A stretch of DNA of 64,000 bases, from contig JBCDBR010000021.1 in NCBI GenBank assembly GCA_039183205.1, forward strand, positions 1 through 64,000, written 5' to 3'. The stretch is from HKCCE3408 sp039183205. GTDB lineage: Bacteria; Pseudomonadota; Alphaproteobacteria; Rhodobacterales; Rhodobacteraceae. The translations under genes were made by a program, and so were the position numbers. The notes beneath the pieces are model-generated. The model did no database searches, had not been told where the DNA came from, and saw nothing but the letters and a program-made list of their open reading frames with translations. Positions 1-8,642 of the stretch are shown piece by piece. How positions within the stretch are numbered: the first letter of the stretch is position 1; every line of letters starts with the position of its first letter.

Positions 1-21
1 CTGAAGGGCAAGAAATCAATG

Positions 22-55
22 AAAAGTGTACCACCCCCAAAAAAACGTGGGACAC
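22..55 (-). terminator. Hairpin and T-run downstream of tRNA-Glu
   Basis: Arms at 26-34 and 47-55 pair over nine positions with one mismatch around a loop holding seven consecutive A/T bases. Read on the minus strand, the hairpin is followed by TTTTC, as a factor-independent terminator would be. It lies 45 bases beyond the 3' end of the tRNA. An outer repeat (1-7 with 55-61) could extend the fold. The assignment is inferred from position and shape. Confidence 0.4.
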
Positions 56-99
56 CTTCAGACGTAAGTGGTCGCAAATCAACGATTTTTGGAGAGCAG

Positions 100-174
100 T
101 GGCAGCCCGTAGGGGAATCGAACCCCTCTTTCCAGGTTGAAAACCTGGCGTCCTAACCGATAGACGAACGGGCC
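100..174 (-). tRNA. tRNA-Glu (anticodon UUC)
   Basis: Read on the minus strand, the sequence folds into a complete cloverleaf: a 7-bp acceptor stem (GGCCCGT with ACGGGCT), a D arm with the GGTTAGGA loop, an anticodon stem CCAGG/CCTGG enclosing TTTTCAA (anticodon TTC), and a T arm with GGTTCGATTCC. The terminal CCA is encoded at 100-102. The first acceptor pair is G-U. It sits 66 bases downstream of recJ on the same strand and may be read from that operon or from its own promoter. Confidence 0.97.
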
Positions 175-239
175 GCGCTCTGGTGTGGAGGGTGTTTAGA
201 AAAACCGCCTCGCGCGCGCAAGGGATAAATTGGGCTCGC

Positions 240-1982
240 CTAGTCGGCGGCGAAGGCCCCATCGTCCAATTTCAGTTGCACGCGCAGGCGGCCTTGCCAA
301 TGGTTAAGCTCCAACCGTCCGGCCAGGTGCACCAAGCGGCCCGCATGGCCCATAAGCTCAGGGCCGAGCCTGGTTTCAAAGGCGCCGAATGCGATCGCCT
401 CAAGGCGGTGCGCCCCGTCTGTTGCGGTGATTTTCAGATGACCCGTCCCGACCTCTCGCACATCGGCAAGGCGCAGGTCGGGCAAGGCAAAGCGGGGCGC
501 GCGTGCGGCCGGGCCAAAAGGACCTGCCCGTTCGATCTCTGTGACCAATTCGGGCGTTGCGGCCTCGGCGCTCAGCATGCCATCGACAGACAAGGTACGG
601 TGCGTCTGCGCCAGGTCTGAATGGCGCGCGAGTATTTCGGAGAGCCGGGCCATTGCGGGTTCCAACTGAGCGCGCGTCAGGCTAAGACCAGCAGCCATCT
701 TGTGCCCGCCGCCCCGTTCGATTAGCCCCTCGCTGGCGAGCCTTTGGATTGCGGCGCCTAGATCGATCCCCGGTACGGAGCGTCCCGACCCCTTGCCGGC
801 GTCGCCGTTAAAGCCGATGACGATGGCTGGTTTGTCAGCGGCCTCTTTCAGACGGGCCGCGACGATCCCCACGACACCGGCATGCCAGCCATCGCCTGCG
901 GCCCAGCAAAGCGGGCCCGCCGCGCGCGTCGCGGCCTGTTCCAACGCAGCACGACGGACGTCGTCTTCGATCGCGCGCCGTTCGGTGTTGAACCGGTCAA
1001 GCGCTTGCGCGAGCCCCTGCGCTTCGACGGGGTCCACGCTTGACAGGCAGCGCGCGCCCAGATCGGCGCGGCCAATGCGACCGCCGGCATTGATGCGCGG
1101 GCCCAAAACGTAGCCGAGGTGGTAACTGTCGGGCGGGCGGTCGAGCCCGGCAATGTCGCTCAGCGCGACAAGGCCCGGACGTGTCCGCATCGCCATGACC
1201 CTAAGCCCTTGTCGTACAAAGGCGCGATTGACCCCAATGAGCGGCGCCACATCGGCAATTGTTGCCAGGCCAACCAAATCCAAAAGGCCCATCAAATCGG
1301 GCGCCTTTTCGCCCTGGGCGCGCCTTTGGCGGTTCATTTCCACCAGGCACAAAAACGTAACGGCGGCCGCGCATAGATGGCCCTGTCCAGAGGTGTCATC
1401 GGGTCGATTGGGATTGGCGACGCCGGCGCAATCGGGAATCTCAGCGCCTGCCAAGTGATGATCAAGGACGACCACATCGGCACGGGCGGCCGCTGCGATC
1501 GGCCCGTGGCTCAACGTGCCGCAATCGACGCAGATGATCAGATCATGGGCATCGGCCAGCGCCGACATGGCTGCATCATTGGGCCCATATCCTTCCTCGA
1601 GCCGGTCTGGCACGTAGAGTGTGACGCTCCGTCCATGGTCGCGAAACCACGCAATTAATAGAGCCGCCGAAGCGGCGCCATCGACGTCGTAATCGGCAAA
1701 GATGGCGATACGTTCGTCCCGGTCGAGGCCGGCAAGCACTCGCGCCGCCACGCGGTCCATGTCGATCAGGGACAAAGGGTCCGGCAACAGATCGCGTAGT
1801 TTCGGATCCAAAAACGCAGGCACTGCTTGGGCGGAGACACCCATCCGGGCCAGTATCTGCGCCAAAGGTGGATCAAGGCCGGTTTGTTGGACCAAAGCGG
1901 CGGCTTGGCGCTTCATCGCAGGGTCGGGTCCGTACCATGCGCGTCCTGTCAAGGAGGCTTCCACACCCAAAAACGCGGTCAT
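240..1982 (-). CDS. recJ: Single-stranded-DNA-specific exonuclease RecJ
   Basis: RecJ is a 5'-3' exonuclease on single-stranded DNA, used in RecFOR recombination, mismatch repair and base-excision repair. The 580-residue product has the expected length. The DHH phosphoesterase motifs are visible: DYDVDG (97-102), DCGT (153-156) and DHH (174-176), which hold the manganese ions. PRINAGGRIGRA (295-306) and the DHHA1 motif GGGHKMAAG (424-432) follow. The C-terminal 130 residues form the OB-like domain. The ATG overlaps the stop of the upstream cysteine hydrolase by four bases (ATGA), so the two are translationally coupled at the end of a hom-glpX-hydrolase-recJ series. Confidence 0.97.
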   Translation of the reverse strand: MTAFLGVEASLTGRAWYGPDPAMKRQAAALVQQTGLDPPLAQILARMGVSAQAVPAFLDPKLRDLLPDPLSLIDMDRVAARVLAGLDRDERIAIFADYDVDGAASAALLIAWFRDHGRSVTLYVPDRLEEGYGPNDAAMSALADAHDLIICVDCGTLSHGPIAAAARADVVVLDHHLAGAEIPDCAGVANPNRPDDTSGQGHLCAAAVTFLCLVEMNRQRRAQGEKAPDLMGLLDLVGLATIADVAPLIGVNRAFVRQGLRVMAMRTRPGLVALSDIAGLDRPPDSYHLGYVLGPRINAGGRIGRADLGARCLSSVDPVEAQGLAQALDRFNTERRAIEDDVRRAALEQAATRAAGPLCWAAGDGWHAGVVGIVAARLKEAADKPAIVIGFNGDAGKGSGRSVPGIDLGAAIQRLASEGLIERGGGHKMAAGLSLTRAQLEPAMARLSEILARHSDLAQTHRTLSVDGMLSAEAATPELVTEIERAGPFGPAARAPRFALPDLRLADVREVGTGHLKITATDGAHRLEAIAFGAFETRLGPELMGHAGRLVHLAGRLELNHWQGRLRVQLKLDDGAFAAD

Positions 1983-2530
1983 GTCAGGATTTCGGCTGTC
2001 GCGCGGGCTGTAGCGAATTCACCGTGCAGGTGGCTGATCGCACTTTGGTGGATCGCCTCCGGCGACATCGGCGCGGCCGTCATCCAGCTCGTATCGGCAT
2101 TGGCCGCAAACGCAGCGCAGGCGTCGTGGGCCAAGCTCACGCGAAAGCCCAGATTGGCCGCCATGCGGGTTGTGGTTGAGACGCAATGCGGCGTCGTTAG
2201 CCCGCAGATGACCAGCGCATCCAGGTCTCGGCTGCGCAAATGCGCCTCTAGCCCCGTGCCAATAAAGGCGGCGTTAACGGATTTTTCGAAAATCGGTTCG
2301 CCGGGTTCCGGCGCGACTTCGGGTTTGAATGCAATGCCGTCTCCGCTGAGCGGGCTGCCGGGCGTGACGGAGATGTGGCGGATGTGGATGACCGCGCGCT
2401 GCGCCGCACGCCAGCCCGCCAGCAATGCCGCGGCACAGGCCTCGGCGCCGGGATTGTTGCGCTCGCCCCAAACCGGATCGTCGAACCCGGTTTGGATGTC
2501 GATCAAGATCAGGGCTGGATCAACTGGCAT
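1979..2530 (-). CDS. Isochorismatase-family cysteine hydrolase
   Basis: This 183-residue protein is a single alpha/beta isochorismatase-like hydrolase domain. The family triad can be placed at Asp11 (LIDIQTGF), Lys83 (FEKSVNAAF) and Cys116 (TTPHCVSTT). Members cleave amides or vinyl ethers (nicotinamide, carbamoyl compounds, isochorismate), and nothing here fixes the substrate. The HCVSTT stretch after the nucleophile is typical of the nicotinamidase-like and generic cysteine-hydrolase branch. The start overlaps the end of glpX by 11 bases and the stop overlaps recJ by four, so it is expressed with both. A role in the glpX or recJ pathways is not implied. Confidence 0.88.
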   Translation of the reverse strand: MPVDPALILIDIQTGFDDPVWGERNNPGAEACAAALLAGWRAAQRAVIHIRHISVTPGSPLSGDGIAFKPEVAPEPGEPIFEKSVNAAFIGTGLEAHLRSRDLDALVICGLTTPHCVSTTTRMAANLGFRVSLAHDACAAFAANADTSWMTAAPMSPEAIHQSAISHLHGEFATARATAEILT

Positions 2531-3503
2531 GGCCGGGGGAATGGACCGCCGGGTTGCGGTAGGACATGCGCCGGACCGAGCCGGTCTTGGATCGCATCAG
2601 GATCGTCTCAGTCGTCAGAAAGCCGGGCTCGCGTTTGATGCCGGGCAGGATAGAGCCGTCGGTGACGCCTGTTGCGGCGAAAATCACATCTGCGGTGACC
2701 ATGTCGTCGCGGGTGTAGACACGTTCCAGGTTTTTGATCCCAGCCTTGTCGGCGCGGTCCTTTTCGTCGTTATTGCGGAACAAGAGCTTTCCGAACATCT
2801 GCCCGCCCATGCATTTCAGCGCCGCGGCGGCAAGCACGCCTTCAGGCGCCCCGCCAGAGCCCATATACATGTCGATCCCGGTCTTGTCAGATTCTGCGCA
2901 ATGGATCACACCGGCGACATCACCATCGGTGATTAGGCGAATGGCACATTCGGTCGTGCGGAGCTCAGCAATCATGTCTTCGTGCCTGGGGCGGTCGAGA
3001 ACGCAGACCGTAATATCGGCGGTGGAGCAGCCCTTGGCCGCGGCGAGAGCCGAAACCCGTGCCGAAGGCGACATGTCCAGGGTCACGACGCCGGCGCGGA
3101 ACCCCGGCCCGATGGCGAGTTTGTCCATATAGACATCCGGTGCGTGTAGCATCGATCCGCGCGGGCCCATGGCAATGACTGTCAGCGCGTTGGGCATGTC
3201 TTTGGCCGTCAGCGTCGTGCCCTCCAATGGATCGAGCGCGATATCGACCTCGGGGCCTGTTCCCGCACCAACCTCTTCGCCGATATATAGCATCGGGGCT
3301 TCGTCCCGTTCCCCCTCACCGATTACGACCACGCCTTTGATGTCGAGCTTGTTGAGCTGTTCACGCATCGCGTTGACGGCAGCTTGGTCTGCGGCTTTCT
3401 CGTCGCCGCGTCCGACAAGACGTGCCGATGCCAACGCTGCGGCTTCGGAGACACGGGCAAGGCCCAGGGAAAGCATACGGTCGTTAAAGTCGTTCGCGGC
3501 CAT
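2520..3503 (-). CDS. glpX: Class II fructose-1,6-bisphosphatase
   Basis: GlpX hydrolyses fructose 1,6-bisphosphate to fructose 6-phosphate in gluconeogenesis, and in autotrophs also sedoheptulose bisphosphate. The 327-residue protein carries the class II signatures GEGERDEAPM (62-71) and DPLEGTT (91-97), which bind the metal and phosphate. The chosen ATG has an AGAGGA ribosome-binding site five bases upstream. An in-frame ATG at 3551 has no such site and would add 16 residues unlike the family. The gene lies 102 bases downstream of hom. Placing glpX between hom and recJ is common in alphaproteobacteria as far as I recall. The extreme C-terminus is encoded in the overlap with the next gene. 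Confidence 0.95.
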   Translation of the reverse strand: MAANDFNDRMLSLGLARVSEAAALASARLVGRGDEKAADQAAVNAMREQLNKLDIKGVVVIGEGERDEAPMLYIGEEVGAGTGPEVDIALDPLEGTTLTAKDMPNALTVIAMGPRGSMLHAPDVYMDKLAIGPGFRAGVVTLDMSPSARVSALAAAKGCSTADITVCVLDRPRHEDMIAELRTTECAIRLITDGDVAGVIHCAESDKTGIDMYMGSGGAPEGVLAAAALKCMGGQMFGKLLFRNNDEKDRADKAGIKNLERVYTRDDMVTADVIFAATGVTDGSILPGIKREPGFLTTETILMRSKTGSVRRMSYRNPAVHSPGHAS

Positions 3504-3605
3504 GGGGTCCTCTGGCAAATCTGATGTCGCCCTTGGGTAGCGAGCCGACATGACAGGCGCAAGGCATTAGCAGGGCGGGCAAGACTGCCGGGCGCTTTGC
3601 TGGCC

Positions 3606-4892
3606 TCAAACCTCTTCGATGCGCAGCGCCACAGGCGCGCCCGTGACAACGCTTGTCCCTGGCAATGCGGCCAGGGCTGCGTCAAGGTTTGGCCGCGCGG
3701 TTTTGTGGGTCACGATCAAGACCGGTGCCTGGCCCCCTGGATGGTCGTATTGGCGCATCCGGTCAATCGAGATGCCATTGTCACCCAAGACTGTGGCGAC
3801 TTTGGCCAATGCGCCGGGTTTGTCGGTCAGCTCCATCCGTAGGTAATAGGCTCCGGATGCGCCCGAAGATGCGGGCGTCGCCCGGGACAGCTGGTCCGCG
3901 GGTTGCCCGAAAACCGCGCCAATGCTGCCACGCGCGATATCGCACAGATCCGCAACAACGGCGCTTGCGGTTGGGCCTTCGCCAGCGCCGGCGCCGCGCA
4001 GGACGATCTGGCCCACCGCATCGCCCTCTAATACGACCATATTGGTCCCGCCCTCAAGCTGGCCCAATGGGGATTTGCTGGGCACGAGACATGGTGTCAT
4101 GCGTTGTTCCAAACCGCGCCCAGTCATTTGCGCCACGCCCAAGAGCTTGATTTTGTATCCCAAATCCCCGGCGCGGCGGATGTCTTCGATGGTGATCGCG
4201 CCGATCCCTTCCAGCGCGATAGACGGAAAATCCACCTGTGTCCCGAATGCAATCGCGGCCAGCAGCGCCAATTTATGCGCAGCGTCAATGCCGCCGACAT
4301 CAAGCTCTGGATCGGCTTCGACATAGCCCAAGCCGTCCGCCTCCGCGAAAGCCTCGGCGTAGGTCAGCCCGGCATTATCCATCCGTGTCAGGATGTAATT
4401 GCAGGTGCCGTTCATGACCCCCATGACCCGCCCGATGCCGTTGCCAGCGAGGCCTTCGGTCAGCGCCTTAATCACAGGAATACCGCCTGCCACAGCGGCC
4501 TCATAGCGCAGTGCAACGCCTGCCGTCTCGGCGGCGCGGGCGAGCGTTTGCCCGTGGGTGGCCAGCATCGCCTTGTTGCCGGTGACCACATGTTTGCCGG
4601 CGGCAATCGCGGCCTGTGTGGCGGCTTTGGCCGGTCCATCCTCGCCGCCGATCAACTCAACAAGGACATCGACGTCGTCTCGATTGGCCAGGGCGACCGC
4701 GTCCGCCTCCCAAGCATATTGCTCGACGCGAATGCCGCGATCCTTGTCTTTGGTTCTGGCAGATACCGCGCTGATCTTGATCGGTCGACCCGTGCGGGCG
4801 GCCAAAAGCGCGGCTTGGCCTTCGACAATCTTCACAACGCCCACACCCACCGTGCCAAGCCCGGCAATCCCAAGGCGTAATGGGGTGGTCAT
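3606..4892 (-). CDS. hom: Homoserine dehydrogenase
   Basis: This enzyme reduces aspartate semialdehyde to homoserine with NAD(P)H, the branch point to threonine, methionine and isoleucine. The 428-residue protein begins with a Rossmann dinucleotide fold (GIAGLGTVGVGV, 8-19). The catalytic domain follows (with GTCNYILTRM and EADPELDVGG), then a C-terminal ACT domain over about the last 80 residues. An ACT domain usually means allosteric control by threonine. ATG 4892 is preceded by GGAG at suitable spacing. A longer reading frame from 4952 lacks a site and resembles no family N-terminus. It is not fused to aspartokinase. Confidence 0.95.
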   Translation of the reverse strand: MTTPLRLGIAGLGTVGVGVVKIVEGQAALLAARTGRPIKISAVSARTKDKDRGIRVEQYAWEADAVALANRDDVDVLVELIGGEDGPAKAATQAAIAAGKHVVTGNKAMLATHGQTLARAAETAGVALRYEAAVAGGIPVIKALTEGLAGNGIGRVMGVMNGTCNYILTRMDNAGLTYAEAFAEADGLGYVEADPELDVGGIDAAHKLALLAAIAFGTQVDFPSIALEGIGAITIEDIRRAGDLGYKIKLLGVAQMTGRGLEQRMTPCLVPSKSPLGQLEGGTNMVVLEGDAVGQIVLRGAGAGEGPTASAVVADLCDIARGSIGAVFGQPADQLSRATPASSGASGAYYLRMELTDKPGALAKVATVLGDNGISIDRMRQYDHPGGQAPVLIVTHKTARPNLDAALAALPGTSVVTGAPVALRIEEV

Positions 4893-4954
4893 GTCCGATC
4901 TCCTGCTTGCAGTACCGGGCGCGGTGGTAACGCCTTGACCGTCCAGGCGCAATG

Positions 4955-5212
4955 TCAGCCGTTGCCAACCGTCAGCGCGCGCAGCTCTGCTGCTCGGCGC
5001 CGCAGATCTGCTGCACGCGCTTCAAGCGTGCGCCCCACCTGGCCAGGCTCTTCCGGAAGCAGCGCCTCAATATCCGCGAACAATGGTTGCAGCGGGACAA
5101 GCACAGGCAAATCCGCATTGCGCGCGCGATCAGAAATCCGGGCTTCCAATTGCGGTGGCGGCGCATCGCAACCCGCCAAGGCAAGAATTAGGGTAAAAAC
5201 CATTGCACGCAT
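4955..5212 (-). CDS. Small putative lipoprotein
   Basis: This 85-residue product starts with a short positively charged, hydrophobic leader ending in LALAGC, a good lipobox, so Cys15 should be lipidated and the mature chain of about 70 residues tethered in the periplasm. The mature part is rich in Leu, Ala, Arg and Glu and looks helical (EARAADLRRRAAELRAL). I recognise no domain. It lies 62 bases upstream of hom on the same strand and could share its transcript. The lipobox and the reading frame filling the space up to hom make it a likely gene. Function is unknown. Confidence 0.6.
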   Translation of the reverse strand: MRAMVFTLILALAGCDAPPPQLEARISDRARNADLPVLVPLQPLFADIEALLPEEPGQVGRTLEARAADLRRRAAELRALTVGNG

Positions 5213-5264
5213 ATCTCTTGGCTAGCCGATGCGTTGCAATCGGTCCAGCACTGCTGGCTTGAAT

Positions 5265-5278
5265 TGAACGTATGTTCA
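5265..5278. promoter_or_regulatory. Palindrome TGAAC-GTAT-GTTCA, likely TetR operator
   Basis: TGAAC and GTTCA form a perfect inverted repeat around GTAT, centred 22 bases before the ATG of the TetR gene at 5294. TetR repressors commonly bind such sites over their own promoter, so autoregulation is the simplest reading. The repeat would lie inside the coding region if translation began at 5234, which favours the 5294 start. It lies between the divergent lipoprotein and TetR genes and could control both. Confidence 0.55.
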
Positions 5279-5293
5279 GATACTTTGGCGCAA

Positions 5294-5875
5294 ATGGCAC
5301 GCAAGACCGGCTCTCACGCCGAAACCACTGGCCCAAAAGTGCGCGATGCTGCGCTAAAGCTCTTTGCGCAACACGGGTTTGCGGCTGTTTCGATGCGCCA
5401 AATCGCGGCAGAAGTCGGGATGCAAGCGGGTGCGCTTTACCTTTACACACCGGACAAACAAACGCTTCTCTTTGATCTGATGCGGGCGCATCTTGAAGAA
5501 CTGCTGGTCGCTTGGGCGCCGGGCGACGGGTCGGCACTGGCCGAACTGGAGCGCTTTACGCGCCACCATATCGACTACCATCTTGATCGGATCGACCGGG
5601 TCTTTATCGCCTATATGGAGTTGCGATCGTTATCGTTGGACAATTTCGCGGCCATCGAGGCGCTGCGGCGCCGCTATGAGGATCGATTAGAATCCATTCT
5701 ACGCCGCGGGGTCGATGAAGCTGTATTCTCCGTGCCCGACACGAAACTGGCCACAATGGCGGTAATCGCAATGCTCAATGGTGTAACCACCTGGTTTCGG
5801 GAGGGAAAACGGCTCGACCGTGACGCGGTGGCCGACATTTACTGGGATATGGTGCGCCGCGCGGTGGCGGCTTAG
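5294..5875 (+). CDS. TetR-family transcriptional regulator
   Basis: This 193-residue repressor has a typical N-terminal TetR helix-turn-helix (about residues 14-60: RDAALKLFAQHGF, then SMRQIAAEVGMQAGALYLY) and an all-helical ligand-binding C-terminal domain (HHIDYHLDRIDRVFIAYMELRSL). The start used here puts MARKTGSH at the N-terminus. A start at 5234 is possible but would engulf the palindrome at 5265-5278. The gene converges with the fatty-acid desaturase (5922-6962), 46 bases away. Control of lipid genes would be an attractive guess, but only autoregulation is supported by sequence. Confidence 0.9.
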   Translation: MARKTGSHAETTGPKVRDAALKLFAQHGFAAVSMRQIAAEVGMQAGALYLYTPDKQTLLFDLMRAHLEELLVAWAPGDGSALAELERFTRHHIDYHLDRIDRVFIAYMELRSLSLDNFAAIEALRRRYEDRLESILRRGVDEAVFSVPDTKLATMAVIAMLNGVTTWFREGKRLDRDAVADIYWDMVRRAVAA

Positions 5876-5921
5876 GCCGGTTGTCCGCCTACCATTTACG
5901 GCCAGAAGGCAATCGCCCCGC

Positions 5922-6962
5922 CTATTCGGCAGGGCTCAGCGCCTGCTTTTGTGCGCGTCGGGGGTAGGGGACCAGGCGTTCCTGCTCCTCATCCCAAAGC
6001 TTCAGCGTGAACGACCGCAAGGCTTCCGGCCAACCGATGGTCTGCACCTCATAGACCTCGCGCAGCGCACGGTGACATTTGCGCAAACGGTAGCTTGGGA
6101 TATTCGCGTTGAAATGGTGAACGTCGTGGTAGGCGATATTGGCGGTCCCGAGGTCCCACCACCAGCCCAGATCAAGCGCGGATGATCCTTGCAATGCGGC
6201 CCGTGCGGGATTGAGGTCTGGCTTTCGATCCCACCAAGTGTCTTCGAAATTGTGTTGCAGATAAACCAGGAACACGCCGATGCAGGCCGCCACCAAAACG
6301 GTGCCGGCATAGATGATCAAGCCGGGCGTGCCAGCCAATAGCCAAATCAAGCCGACCCAGATCGCGAGCCCCAAATTGTGCAGAACAACGCCCCACGGAT
6401 CAACTTTTGCAGCGTTTTCCGGCCACCGATAGGCGAAAACATAGGTAAAGATGCCACCGATTGGGATCATGAGCGCCGGGTTGCGGTAAAGCCGGTACCA
6501 GAGACGCTTTGACCAGCTTGCGTCCTGCCATTCCCGGACAGTCATCGTAAAGATCTCTGTCGTGTGGCGTTCGTCGAGATTGCCAAGATGGCTATGATGT
6601 TCGTTGTGGTTGTGACGCATCACCGGAAACGGCGTGAGCGTAAAGACGGACAGCACATGGCCGGCTATGTCATTGCGCCGTTTTGTCGAAAACAGTGATG
6701 CATGCCCGGTATCGTGCTGGAGCACGTAAAGCCGTACGCCCGCGAAGGCGTTGATCACGATCAGCGGCACGACCAGCCAAGCGATCGGCCACGCCACCAC
6801 AGCCAAAATCAGCGTCGCGAAATAAACGACGAACGAGCCGAAATAGCTGATCGCAGCAAGGCTGTCGTCCTTCTTACTCCAATTCCGAGTGAATTTGCGG
6901 ATTTCGCGCTCTGCTTGGCGCCGATACTCCTCGGAGTATTTTGACGATGCGGTCACGAACAT
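5922..6962 (-). CDS. Membrane fatty-acid desaturase
   Basis: The 346-residue integral membrane di-iron desaturase has the three histidine boxes HDTGH (83-87), HNHNEHH (117-123) and HDVHH (279-283). Hydrophobic segments lie at about 38-75, 165-180 and 195-238. QHNFED (236-241) and the long C-terminal cytoplasmic part match the beta-carotene hydroxylase/omega-desaturase superfamily. It should insert a double bond into an acyl chain using oxygen and an electron donor not encoded nearby. Substrate and regiochemistry cannot be read from sequence. The ATG at 6962 has AGGAAG seven or more bases upstream. An earlier start at 6989 lacks one. Confidence 0.93.
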   Translation of the reverse strand: MFVTASSKYSEEYRRQAEREIRKFTRNWSKKDDSLAAISYFGSFVVYFATLILAVVAWPIAWLVVPLIVINAFAGVRLYVLQHDTGHASLFSTKRRNDIAGHVLSVFTLTPFPVMRHNHNEHHSHLGNLDERHTTEIFTMTVREWQDASWSKRLWYRLYRNPALMIPIGGIFTYVFAYRWPENAAKVDPWGVVLHNLGLAIWVGLIWLLAGTPGLIIYAGTVLVAACIGVFLVYLQHNFEDTWWDRKPDLNPARAALQGSSALDLGWWWDLGTANIAYHDVHHFNANIPSYRLRKCHRALREVYEVQTIGWPEALRSFTLKLWDEEQERLVPYPRRAQKQALSPAE

Positions 6963-7118
6963 TGGTCTTCTTCCTAGCCTGTCGGGCAATTATTTTCCTA
7001 AGAGCTATGTGCGATAAAACATTCGCCAAGCCCCCTAGGGACAAATTTTGCCATTGCATGTTTTTCTGTTCAAGGCCGGGGCGTCAAGCTGCGGCGAACA
7101 GGCGAAGGCGGGCAATAA

Positions 7119-7151
7119 TCCGCCGCCACAAAACGGTATGTCGGCGGCGGA
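7119..7151 (-). terminator. GC-rich hairpin after glyA
   Basis: TCCGCCGCC (7119-7127) pairs perfectly with GGCGGCGGA (7143-7151) around a 15-base loop. On the minus strand it lies 37 bases beyond the glyA stop and is followed by TTATTG, a weak T-tract. It is probably the glyA transcript end. It also falls in the upstream region of the desaturase gene on the same strand, so it separates the two transcripts. Confidence 0.5.
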
Positions 7152-7187
7152 CTGCGTTTCGGCCCGCGCGCCTATTTGTTCAGTGCG

Positions 7188-8483
7188 TTAAAGATCAGGA
7201 TAGACGGGAAACCGCCCGCAAAGCTCCAGAACCTCGGCGCGCACTTTTTCTTCCACGGCGGCATTACCTGCCTCTCCGTTTGCAGCAAGGCCTTCGGTGA
7301 CCTCTACGATCCAAGACCCAATCTGCGTGAACTCCGGCACCCCGAAGCCGCGCGTTGTGCCCGCCGGGGAGCCCAAGCGAATACCCGATGTGATCGTCGG
7401 CTTTTCGGTATCAAAAGGAATGCCGTTTTTGTTGCAAGTGATGTGCGCGCGCCCAAGCGCGGTTTCGAGCGCTTTGCCGGTGACGCCTTTGGGGCGCAAA
7501 TCGACCAGCAGAACATGCGTGTCCGTCCCGCCGGTCACGAGGTCGAGACCGCCTGCCATGAGGGCTTCGCCCATTGCTTGTGCATTTGCAATGACTTGGG
7601 CTTGGTAGTCTTTGAATTCCGGGCGCAGCGCCTCGCCAAAAGCAACGGCCTTTGCTGCGATCACATGCATCAGCGGCCCACCTTGGATCCCTGGGAAAAT
7701 GGCCGAGTTGAATTTTTTGGCCAGTGCCTCGTCATCGGTCAGGATCATGCCGCCGCGCGGCCCGCGCAGTGTTTTATGTGTGGTCGTGGTTGCAGCATGG
7801 GCGTGTGGGAATGGTGAGGGATAATGCCCGGCCGCCACGAGACCCGCAAAATGCGCCATATCGACGAGCACGTAGGCGCCGACACGATCAGCGATGGCGC
7901 GGATGCGGGCGAAATCGATGATCCGTGGGATGGCACTGCCGCCGGCGATGATCAGTTTGGGGCGATGTTCGTCTGCCAAATCCGAAATTTGATCGTAATC
8001 AACCTCAAGATCGTCGCGGCGAACTCCGTATTGGATTGCGTTGAACCACTTGCCAGACTGGTTCGGGCGCGCGCCGTGGGTGAGGTGGCCACCGGCATCA
8101 AGGCTCATCCCAAGGATCGTATCGCCCGGCTGCAACAACGCCTGGAACACGCCCTGGTTTGCCTGGCTGCCCGAATTCGGCTGCACGTTGGCAAAGCCGC
8201 AACCAAAAAGCTGCTTGGCGCGCTCAATCGCGATCGTCTCGGCGATATCGACATATTGGCATCCGCCATAGTAGCGCCGGCCCGGATACCCTTCGGCATA
8301 TTTGTTCGTCATCACCGAGCCCTGTGCCTCCAGCACTGCACGTGAGACGATGTTTTCCGATGCGATCAGCTCGATCTCATCGCGCTGCCGACCAAGCTCG
8401 CCGCCGATTGCGGTGAAAATCTCGGCGTCACGGCTCTGCAACGTTTCGCCAAAGAACCCAACGTCACGATGGGGCGCATTCAT
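7188..8483 (-). CDS. glyA: Serine hydroxymethyltransferase
   Basis: GlyA interconverts serine and glycine with transfer of a one-carbon unit to tetrahydrofolate, using pyridoxal phosphate. The 431-residue protein shows the family landmarks: ELIASENIVS and YAEGYPGRRYYGGC near the N-terminus, the cofactor-binding stretch LVDMAHFAGLVAAG, and the Schiff-base lysine in TTTTHKTLRGPRGG. The ATG at 8483 is preceded by GGAGCAAGG. An upstream in-frame start (8564) would add 27 unrelated residues and overlap the control region shared with the divergent nadK. One-carbon demand may be sensed in the 160-base region between the two genes, but no motif was seen there. Confidence 0.97.
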   Translation of the reverse strand: MNAPHRDVGFFGETLQSRDAEIFTAIGGELGRQRDEIELIASENIVSRAVLEAQGSVMTNKYAEGYPGRRYYGGCQYVDIAETIAIERAKQLFGCGFANVQPNSGSQANQGVFQALLQPGDTILGMSLDAGGHLTHGARPNQSGKWFNAIQYGVRRDDLEVDYDQISDLADEHRPKLIIAGGSAIPRIIDFARIRAIADRVGAYVLVDMAHFAGLVAAGHYPSPFPHAHAATTTTHKTLRGPRGGMILTDDEALAKKFNSAIFPGIQGGPLMHVIAAKAVAFGEALRPEFKDYQAQVIANAQAMGEALMAGGLDLVTGGTDTHVLLVDLRPKGVTGKALETALGRAHITCNKNGIPFDTEKPTITSGIRLGSPAGTTRGFGVPEFTQIGSWIVEVTEGLAANGEAGNAAVEEKVRAEVLELCGRFPVYPDL

Positions 8484-8642
8484 GGACCTTGCTCCTCTGA
8501 AGGTGACCGCATGAAGGCCGTTTAAGGGAGAACGGGCCATGTGAAAAGTGGCGAATGCGCACAAGGCCCCGTTTGTGACAGGCAGGGATTGTGTTTTGTC
8601 CGGCCGCTTGAGAGAAATTCGAATGAAACGAGGGCCGAAGGG

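Noticed and set aside
1827..2936. Long plus-strand open frame of 369 codons opposite recJ, the hydrolase and glpX
   Set aside because: It crosses three well-supported minus-strand genes, has no family-like sequence, and is explained by G+C-rich codon bias.
4104..4880. Plus-strand frame of 258 codons opposite hom
   Set aside because: Antisense shadow of a conserved enzyme; no ribosome-binding site or recognisable motif.
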